This document shows, in pieces, positions 1 to 5,331 of a stretch of 7,865 nt of DNA. The stretch spans positions 1-7,865 of the forward strand of contig DLVS01000355.1 in the NCBI GenBank assembly GCA_003445095.1. The letters are read 5' to 3'. The notes beneath the pieces are model-generated. The model did no database searches. It had not been told where the DNA came from and saw nothing but the letters and a program-made list of their open reading frames with translations. Numbering within the stretch: position 1 is the stretch's first letter; the number at the start of each line of letters is the position of its first letter. The translations under genes and the position numbers were made by a program. This stretch comes from Verrucomicrobiales bacterium. GTDB taxonomy: Bacteria; Verrucomicrobiota; Verrucomicrobiia; Limisphaerales; UBA9464.

Positions 1-2803
1 AGAGTGAACTCGACAACAACAGCCTGCCACCGCCGCTGACGCGCACTGTGCCCCGGTTGGTTAGGGAACCAGATAGAATGTGATCTTCGTTCAGTATCCA
101 ATTCACGAATTGGTGGGGCCCTAGTGTCAAAGGTCCCGACAAAGAAGAGTTCTGAAGGGTAAGGACTGTGAGTTCCACATTTTCCGGGATTTGAACAAAG
201 GCGTTTTCGATCAAGGCGTTATCGCCTACGACCGGTAACCGCCTCGGGTTCCAGTTAGTCCGATTAACCCACCTGCCGTCACCGCCGGCTCCGGTCCAGG
301 TAATTACATTCGGCGTTGTAACGGTTAGGCCCGCGGGAGCGCTCAGAACAGATCCGAACGCGTTGGTGATTCGGACCCGATATTCCGAGCCACTATCTCC
401 CCGCGAAAGAGCATCGGTCGCGTAGGTGGGGCGGGTGGCACCGGGAATTTCTGAGCCATTTCTGAGCCATTGGTAGGTCAGGGGCGGGGCACCTGTGGCG
501 GTTACACCAAAGGTGGCACTCGCCCCAGCGGGGACCGTGCGGTTAGCCGGTTGGCTTAGAATAGCGATCGGGCCGGAAAGAAATCCGGCTGCCAGGCCAT
601 AGGCCTCCGTCGAATTATGCGAGCCGTTGCCCGACGGGTAGCCGTACACGCGCACAAAATAGGCGCCGGTGGCGGCGGAGCGGTACGCCAGGCTCTCCAC
701 TTTCCCCAGGCTCAAATAAGAGCCGGCTAGGTATCGGCCATCCGGCCCGAACAGCTCGAGATCGTAATCGTTGGCCGCTGGTGGGCTTAGTCCGAAGCTC
801 AACAACCCTGGGGTGGCTACCTCGACCCTGTACCAGTCCACATCAGCTCGCGTGCAGATATAACCGCTGACGGGTGCACCGAACGCAAGTGGTGTTGCGG
901 TGGGAGAAGAATCGTTTGGTTCGGTGGGATCGTCGCAACTGTCGGCAGCTGGACTAACGGTCAACAAAGCGATGCGGCTTGCTTTCGTGCCTTGGGCATC
1001 GGTGACCATGACTTGGTACGTGAATCCGTCGTTCGCGAGGGCCACGGGTGAGGTGGTAAAACTGGATAAGGTTGCACCAGGAACGTCGGAGCCGTTTCGC
1101 CGCCATTGATAGCTCAACGGTGATTTGCCGGTCGCTGCGACGGTGAACGTGCCTGTCTGTCCTTCTCGGACAGTCTGATCCTGCGGCTGCTGCGTAATGA
1201 AGAGCGTTCCACTGGAGTCGGCCACCACGAGCGTCGCGCTCGCAGAGCGAGTTCTGCCAGCCCCGTTGGATAGTTCCGCATAGTATTCGCCCGAATCGTT
1301 GGCGGACACCGGGTTCAGAACCAGAGTCGGTGAAGTCTTTCCGTCAAGCGCTTGGCCGTCGCGAAACCATTGGATCCTCACGTCGGGACCAGGCTGTCCA
1401 AGCGCCGACGCCCGGCGCGAAGTGCCACCGACCCGAAAAGTCACCGATTGACCGGCAACGACACTACGGTCGGTCGGTTGTTCGATGACTAGGGGCTCAT
1501 TCAGAAACAGACTTTGCCACCAACCGATCTGACTTTCCTTAAGCGGATAGTACGGGGCATTCTCCAAGGCTGGCGGAACTTTGGTTCGGTCGATCGACAC
1601 CACCGTATCGGTGTAGAACTGAATTGGGCCGAAGTGGCCGAACTGAAACGGTAGATTGTCGCCGTAAAAAGGCGGGCTATGTCCATCACCTGGGTCCCAA
1701 TCAACTTTGAAATCACCGTAATCTTGAGAACGCCAGTTGAAGGTTTCTTGGGTTCCAGATCCGGTTACACCATCCGCCGAATAATAATTCTCGAGCTGAT
1801 GAATTCGCTCCTGGCCCTCGAAGTTAGCCAAAGCCTCCATTCGAGTCTGGGTAAGGGGACTAGTCTTCGGGACAGAACCAGGAATGAATGCGTCGAGGAG
1901 GGTGACCTGAGCGATCAACCTCGGATTATGAATAAGGAGATACTTCAAGGCTGAGCGTGCCGCCCAGGAGCCAGCGCTGTGCGCGATGAAATGGATGCTC
2001 TCAAGGTTAGGACACGTCTCGTGCAGCAATTCGCCTAGATGCTGTCCATGTTGATGAGCGATCTCTGCAGCACGAGTCGCGTGATCAAACGCTGAAAAAG
2101 AGAGCCAGGCGCCGGTATCGGCGTCAGCCTCCCAGTGATATTTGAGGAGCTTCCATTCGTTGGCTAGCTCACTTCGCAGCTGTATTTCAAGGGCATTGAA
2201 TTCTTCGGCATCGCCACTGTAGCTGTCGGGGTTGCTATTAGGATTCCAACCATGGATCAACACCACGAGTTTCTTCGTTGAGGGCCGGAGTCGTGGCTCT
2301 CTTCCGTCAGCTTCGGTTGTGAAAAGAATCGGAGAAAAGTGGAGGACCCGTAACAAGGCCAGATACAGACTTGAATTGTCGGAAATGGTCAGATGCGGAA
2401 ATTGTGTAAACTGGATCTTTCCATCGGTCGGATTGCCGAGAATAGATAGGTCGGGTGCCGTCCATTCGGCGGCATCGGGGAATCGGATCAGCTCCAGCAC
2501 ATTGGTCTGGTGAGATAAAAACAGTTCCTTGGTTGAATTGTTGTAGGGCCCCAGAGTAAGTGGTGAAAATTGCAGTGAGACTTGGTTCCGCTGGCCATCA
2601 TCAAGCAGGACTCCCCATTTGCAGTACTCGAAGCTACCTCGAGGAAAATCGGTATCCAAGTCCACCAGACCGTTAGCACTGTCATTCGGACCGTACTTGA
2701 TTCGGTCGCCGTGCCAGCGGGGCGAGTGATCAAGCGCGCGACAAGGCTGGAGAGACAGAACCGCAAGCGTGACGAGCAACAGACGGTGGACAGGTGACCA
2801 CAT
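1..2803 (-). CDS. Secreted multidomain alpha/beta hydrolase (lipase/esterase-like) with Ig-like and PPC domains, 3' end off window
   Basis: I translated one uninterrupted minus-strand frame from ATG 2803-2801 to the left edge, 934 residues with no stop, so the C-terminus is missing. Residues 1-23 form a Sec signal peptide (basic start, LLLVTLAVLSL core, likely cleavage after CRA). The catalytic domain spans about 175-435: VVLIHGW (His184, oxyanion region), nucleophile elbow AHSAG (Ser276), LLDAF (candidate Asp304) and FGHFGPIQFY (candidate His390; His375 is the alternative). This pattern fits lipase-like esterases; the substrate cannot be told. Three Ig-like domains without core cysteines follow (about 438-527, 535-616, 747-828), with a PPC-like domain between the second and third (622-740: EPND, DVDWYR, DYDLELF). 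From 833 a TWTGAGGDGRWVNRTNW module starts, typical of beta-solenoid regions in large verrucomicrobial exoproteins. The start lacks a Shine-Dalgarno sequence but gives the perfect signal peptide. Probably extracellular or cell-surface, acting on a lipid or ester. Fold confidence is high; exact activity is inferred. Confidence 0.9.
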   Translation of the reverse strand, partial: MWSPVHRLLLVTLAVLSLQPCRALDHSPRWHGDRIKYGPNDSANGLVDLDTDFPRGSFEYCKWGVLLDDGQRNQVSLQFSPLTLGPYNNSTKELFLSHQTNVLELIRFPDAAEWTAPDLSILGNPTDGKIQFTQFPHLTISDNSSLYLALLRVLHFSPILFTTEADGREPRLRPSTKKLVVLIHGWNPNSNPDSYSGDAEEFNALEIQLRSELANEWKLLKYHWEADADTGAWLSFSAFDHATRAAEIAHQHGQHLGELLHETCPNLESIHFIAHSAGSWAARSALKYLLIHNPRLIAQVTLLDAFIPGSVPKTSPLTQTRMEALANFEGQERIHQLENYYSADGVTGSGTQETFNWRSQDYGDFKVDWDPGDGHSPPFYGDNLPFQFGHFGPIQFYTDTVVSIDRTKVPPALENAPYYPLKESQIGWWQSLFLNEPLVIEQPTDRSVVAGQSVTFRVGGTSRRASALGQPGPDVRIQWFRDGQALDGKTSPTLVLNPVSANDSGEYYAELSNGAGRTRSASATLVVADSSGTLFITQQPQDQTVREGQTGTFTVAATGKSPLSYQWRRNGSDVPGATLSSFTTSPVALANDGFTYQVMVTDAQGTKASRIALLTVSPAADSCDDPTEPNDSSPTATPLAFGAPVSGYICTRADVDWYRVEVATPGLLSFGLSPPAANDYDLELFGPDGRYLAGSYLSLGKVESLAYRSAATGAYFVRVYGYPSGNGSHNSTEAYGLAAGFLSGPIAILSQPANRTVPAGASATFGVTATGAPPLTYQWLRNGSEIPGATRPTYATDALSRGDSGSEYRVRITNAFGSVLSAPAGLTVTTPNVITWTGAGGDGRWVNRTNWNPRRLPVVGDNALIENAFVQIPENVELTVLTLQNSSLSGPLTLGPHQFVNWILNEDHILSGSLTNRGTVRVSGGGRLLLSSSL
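447..471. repeat. Short tandem repeat, 11 bp period, inside the third Ig-like domain
   Basis: The unit ATTTCTGAGCC occurs at 447-457 and again at 458-468, followed by ATT. It lies in the hydrolase gene and codes for part of LRNGSEIPGAT. Because 11 is not a multiple of three, a recent unit gain or loss would break the frame, yet the protein matches the normal Ig-repeat pattern here. It is probably a chance similarity of neighbouring codons, although it is a potential slippage site. Confidence 0.6.
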
Positions 2804-2910
2804 GGTGGACAGTTGTTGGGGAGAGAGTTGGGACGTGGATGGGAATCTCCTCCTCCGACGGGGCCACGCAGGAGAATCCTGAATGATCAAACATCGGAGT
2901 CTGAGTGGGT

Positions 2911-2926
2911 AGAATTAAGCAATTCT
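2911..2926. repeat. Perfect inverted repeat upstream of the hydrolase gene
   Basis: AGAATT (2911-2916) and AATTCT (2921-2926) are exact reverse complements around an AAGC centre. The site lies about 110 bases upstream of the hydrolase start codon, in the likely promoter zone. It could be an operator half of a regulator site or chance; no regulator family can be assigned from sequence. Confidence 0.4.
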
Positions 2927-2927
2927 C

Positions 2928-2946
2928 GACCTTTGGCTTCAAGGTC
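2928..2946. repeat. Second perfect inverted repeat upstream of the hydrolase gene
   Basis: GACCTT (2928-2933) and AAGGTC (2941-2946) are exact reverse complements around a seven-base centre. It starts one base after the preceding inverted repeat ends. The pair sits upstream of the hydrolase gene in the divergent region. A regulatory role is inference only; six-base arms can arise by chance. Confidence 0.4.
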
Positions 2947-3262
2947 AAATGCCGGTCATTGTGGGCTCAGGGTGAGATTGAGCCGTCAAAGAGCTGTTGC
3001 GTGCCGACCTCATTCTGGCTGCTGTCCGAAAAAGCTCACCCAAGCCAACGTCTTCCGGCACTAGCCCAGGCTGCGCTGCGATTCCGGCAAGATTTGATTC
3101 CCCGCTGGTTTCAGGTGATTTCTGCCCGCCAAGATGCTGTGCAAATTCAATTGCTCCGTCGTTTTCCGTACGACGTGATCTTGAGGACGAGGACATAGCC
3201 ATTCTATTGTGAAGGCCCAGCAGGATCACGAACACGCAGAATTTGTAGTGAGCTAGCTTCAA
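2945..3262 (-). CDS. Doubtful small hypothetical protein, 105 residues or shorter
   Basis: Not recognised. The full frame needs a TTG start at 3262; the first ATG in frame is at 3202 (MAMSSSSR...) and would give 85 residues. Neither has a Shine-Dalgarno sequence. From the TTG the product begins with a short hydrophobic stretch (FCVFVILLGL), then a Ser/Arg-rich segment (SSSSRSRR) and an ordinary-looking tail containing GIAAQPGLVPEDVGLGEL. The amino-acid composition is more protein-like than that of the overlapping plus-strand frames. It may be a small gene, a dispersed repeat that happens to be open, or non-coding. No function is proposed. Confidence 0.25.
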   Translation of the reverse strand: MKLAHYKFCVFVILLGLHNRMAMSSSSRSRRTENDGAIEFAQHLGGQKSPETSGESNLAGIAAQPGLVPEDVGLGELFRTAARMRSARNSSLTAQSHPEPTMTGI

Positions 3263-3568
3263 CGAAGGGACCTTTTATGCCGAGGGAGCATGACCCACGG
3301 GACACAATTCGCCAGGCGCTGGCAAGACCGGGGACTGGCGGACAAACCGAGATAGAGCCTCAGCACTTTCTGCGTTCACGCCGGCGACGCCATCATGTGA
3401 CTCCCTTTTTCATGCCCGCGTAACCACATGCTTTGCGCTTTGATCGGGCCTCGTCACTTCGGCTCGTGGTGGGTTAACATGGAGTTCGCCGATTTCCACA
3501 TGAGAACCTTGGTGAACATGCTGGCGAGAAATGGCGGCCTGCGTTCACGGGGTCGAAGCTCCCGTCGA

Positions 3569-4381
3569 ATGATTCGAGGAATTGTCACGGCCTTGGCTGT
3601 GGCTGGCGCGATGGCGAGCCAAACCTTATTCGCCGAGCCCGAATCCTCCGCCTCCTCAACCGAGGCCTTGGCGAGACAGGTCCAAAATCCTCTCGCCAAA
3701 CTCGTCAAGGTGCCGTTTCAGAATAATTTCAATTTCGGGATCGGCCCTGAAGAGGCCACCCAATGGATTCTTGACGTCGAACCGGTGATTCCGGTTTCGC
3801 TCAACGACGACTGGAGCCTAATCACGCGAACGGTCATTCCAATTATTGATCAACCATCAGTTGCGCCAGGAATCCCGGCGGCATTTGGACTGGGGGATTT
3901 GAATCCAAGTTTCTATCTGTCGCCTGCGAAAGATGGGCAGGTAACCTGGGGTGCCGGTCCAACCTTCACCCTTCCGACCGCCACCGACTCGTCGCTCGGG
4001 GCTGGCATGTGGAGCGTAGGCCCAGCATTGATTGCGGTGACGACCCAAGGGCCATGGGTTGCTGGCGTCTTGGCCAATCAGCAGTGGTCCTTCGCCGGTT
4101 GGGGTTCGCAAAAGATCAGTGCTATGACGATTCAGCCCTTTATCAATTACAACCTCCCGGCCGGTTGGTACCTCAACAGCGCGCCCGTCCTGACCGCCAA
4201 TTGGCGGGTGTCAGGGGCCGAGGCATGGACGGTCCCCCTTGGCGGCGGCATCGGCAAAGTCTTCCATCTTGGACGTCTGCCTCTGAACGGACTGATCCAA
4301 GCTTACTACAACGTCAGGACGCCTGAAAACGGACCTGACTGGCAATTGCGGGTCGAGTTGCAGTTGTTATTTCCGAAGTAG
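3569..4381 (+). CDS. Outer-membrane beta-barrel protein ('neuromedin U'-type / phenol MetA-degradation-like transporter)
   Basis: Complete gene of 270 residues from the chosen ATG to TAG 4379-4381. Residues 1-22 are a clear signal peptide (MIRG start, hydrophobic IVTALAVAGAMA, cleavage after LFA before EPES). The mature protein shows alternating beta strands rich in Trp, Gly and aromatics, with hallmarks PFQNNFNFGIGP, WSLITRTVIPIID, GLGDLNPSFYLSP, WGAGPTFTLPTATD, QWSFAGWG and IQPFINYNLPAGWY. It ends in QLRVELQLLFPK, a strand-like C-terminus usual for barrels. This matches a widespread bacterial family misnamed neuromedin U and placed near the MetA phenol-degradation channel group. Channel activity and substrate are unknown; it probably sits in the outer membrane. 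The frame is open upstream to ATG 3428 with further ATGs at 3479 (GGTGGG five bases before it), 3500 and 3518. I chose 3569 because it gives a compact signal peptide. Monocistronic; it converges on the ClpP-like gene. Confidence 0.88.
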   Translation: MIRGIVTALAVAGAMASQTLFAEPESSASSTEALARQVQNPLAKLVKVPFQNNFNFGIGPEEATQWILDVEPVIPVSLNDDWSLITRTVIPIIDQPSVAPGIPAAFGLGDLNPSFYLSPAKDGQVTWGAGPTFTLPTATDSSLGAGMWSVGPALIAVTTQGPWVAGVLANQQWSFAGWGSQKISAMTIQPFINYNLPAGWYLNSAPVLTANWRVSGAEAWTVPLGGGIGKVFHLGRLPLNGLIQAYYNVRTPENGPDWQLRVELQLLFPK

Positions 4382-4472
4382 GAACTTTACAGAACCCACC
4401 TGCTGCCAATGGGGAGCATCGCCGCCGCGCCACCGGAAACGTGGAGGTTCAAGATTACGTTACGTTTGAGTC
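4382..4472. other. Convergent intergenic spacer, no clear terminator
   Basis: These 91 bases separate the 3' ends of the barrel gene and the ClpP-like gene. Only weak stems are visible, for example CCAC/GTGG around 4430-4445, and there is no T-run after a GC-rich stem on either strand. Termination may be Rho-dependent or use a structure I cannot recognise. Confidence 0.5.
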
Positions 4473-5108
4473 TTACCGATTAGGTTTTGCGCCCGGTACT
4501 GGCTCCGGTCGCGCGATGATCGAGTCGATAACTCCATAGTCCAGGGCCTGTTGCGCCGAGAGGACAAAGGTTTTTCCCGGAGGAACGGGAAGCCAGGACT
4601 CGGGCAGTTTGGCGTGGCGTCGCCAGAACGCTGTATAGGATTCTTGAGTCAACTCGACGTATCGTACCGGCGGGTCATTTTTCACAACCATCCCATGAAT
4701 CACGATGGTGGAGTCGTGGAAAGCTTGTCGGTGGCCGGTTCCGGCTGCCAGGAGCACGGCTCCGCTGGAATTGCACTCGCCGAGTGCATGGGTGTTGATC
4801 GGAGAGCGAGTCAATTGAAACGCATGCTCGATTGCAAACGCGGCTTTCAAATCGCCCCCGGGGGTCATGAGATACAAGTCGATGGGTTGACTATTTTGAG
4901 CGTCGAGGAAGAAGAGTTGTCGGATCGTCTCTGCCGCCGCCGTGTCAGTGATGTTGCCTACGACCAAGATTCGCCGCTGGTTCAGCACCGGATCTGAAAA
5001 ATCAGTTTGAACGGTCTGCGCTGGTTCGGTCCCGGGCGTAATTAAGACCGAGCATCCCTGCGAAGCGACCACTCCGAGAAGGGTTGCGATATACCTGAGG
5101 GGATTCAT
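4473..5108 (-). CDS. ClpP-fold serine protease homologue, predicted exported lipoprotein
   Basis: Complete gene of 211 residues from ATG 5108-5106 to TAA. The N-terminus (MNPLRYIATLLGVVASQGCS) resembles a lipoprotein signal with Cys20, although SQGC is not a canonical lipobox. The body aligns with ClpP: RRILVVGNI; DLYLMTPGGDL, matching the YxNSPGG oxyanion loop; GECNSSGAVLLAAG, matching GQAASMGAFLLAAG with nucleophile Ser114; STIVIHG with His138; and LSAQQALDYGVIDSII, matching MSAxEAxEYGLIDxI. The triad Asp, four residues before that Ser in ClpP, is Thr180 here, so activity is uncertain. Cytosolic ClpP has no signal peptide and pairs with ClpX/ClpA; this protein is probably in the envelope and acts without an unfoldase. 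No Clp ATPase is nearby. ATG 5120 is an alternative start, and the frame is open to 5279, but those extra residues look non-coding. No Shine-Dalgarno sequence precedes either ATG. Confidence 0.85.
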   Translation of the reverse strand: MNPLRYIATLLGVVASQGCSVLITPGTEPAQTVQTDFSDPVLNQRRILVVGNITDTAAAETIRQLFFLDAQNSQPIDLYLMTPGGDLKAAFAIEHAFQLTRSPINTHALGECNSSGAVLLAAGTGHRQAFHDSTIVIHGMVVKNDPPVRYVELTQESYTAFWRRHAKLPESWLPVPPGKTFVLSAQQALDYGVIDSIIARPEPVPGAKPNR

Positions 5109-5331
5109 TGATTTGTGCATGGTGCTCAGAGCGCGCAGCCGTCGCAAGTAGGCTGAAGGACTGGTAAGGCTCAACCCTGATTCGATGGGATTTCCACGAC
5201 CTGACGTCCGCGGTGATGCGACAAACGCGCATCGAAGCCGTCGACCAAGTCGGTGACCGATAATCGAGATTCGGGGCAACCCTTTTCCGCGCCGCCTGGC
5301 ACTCCGAGCGGGGCGTGCTATTGGTCGGGGC
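5109..5331. other. Divergent spacer between the ClpP-like gene and uvrA
   Basis: This region should carry promoters for both divergent genes. A GATAAT hexamer at 5258-5263 on the plus strand resembles a -10 element but has no -35 hexamer at proper spacing. No E. coli-type LexA box (CTGT-N8-ACAG) is visible, so SOS control of uvrA is not supported by the sequence. The minus-strand frame of the ClpP-like gene stays open to 5279; translation there would lack a signal peptide at its N-terminus and looks unlikely. Confidence 0.5.

Larger units (their letters stand above)
2804..3568. other. Divergent intergenic region between the hydrolase and the barrel gene
   Basis: About 765 bases separate the start codons of two divergent genes, so promoters for both should lie here. 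Stop codons and conflicting short frames occur on both strands. The part nearest the hydrolase (2911-2946) is AT-richer and holds two neighbouring perfect inverted repeats. One small minus-strand frame (2945-3262) has a protein-like composition but no ribosome binding site. I could not identify a convincing sigma70 promoter with correct spacing on either strand, nor any tRNA or known riboswitch motif. The last 141 bases (3428-3568) are in frame with the barrel gene and may be translated if an upstream start is used. Confidence 0.7.

Noticed and set aside
447..471. 11 bp tandem repeat as a phase-variation switch
   Set aside because: Two units only, and the encoded Ig-domain sequence fits the family in the present frame, so there is no sign of recent slippage.
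900..2797. Short plus- and minus-strand frames inside the hydrolase gene
   Set aside because: All lie in other frames of one continuous coding frame with clear domains, and none has independent support.
2813..3212. Overlapping plus-strand frames in the intergenic region
   Set aside because: They conflict with each other, have no ribosome binding sites and no recognisable protein features.
3277..3423. 48-residue plus-strand frame with AAGGGA six bases before its ATG, ending just before 3428
   Set aside because: The spacing is suggestive of a leader peptide, but the product is short, Arg/His-rich and featureless, and nothing else supports translation.
4382..4472. Bidirectional terminator between convergent genes
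   Set aside because: Only four-base stems with mismatched surroundings and no T-run were found.
5258..5263. GATAAT as a uvrA -10 promoter element
   Set aside because: No -35 hexamer is found 16-18 bases upstream; a single hexamer match is not enough.
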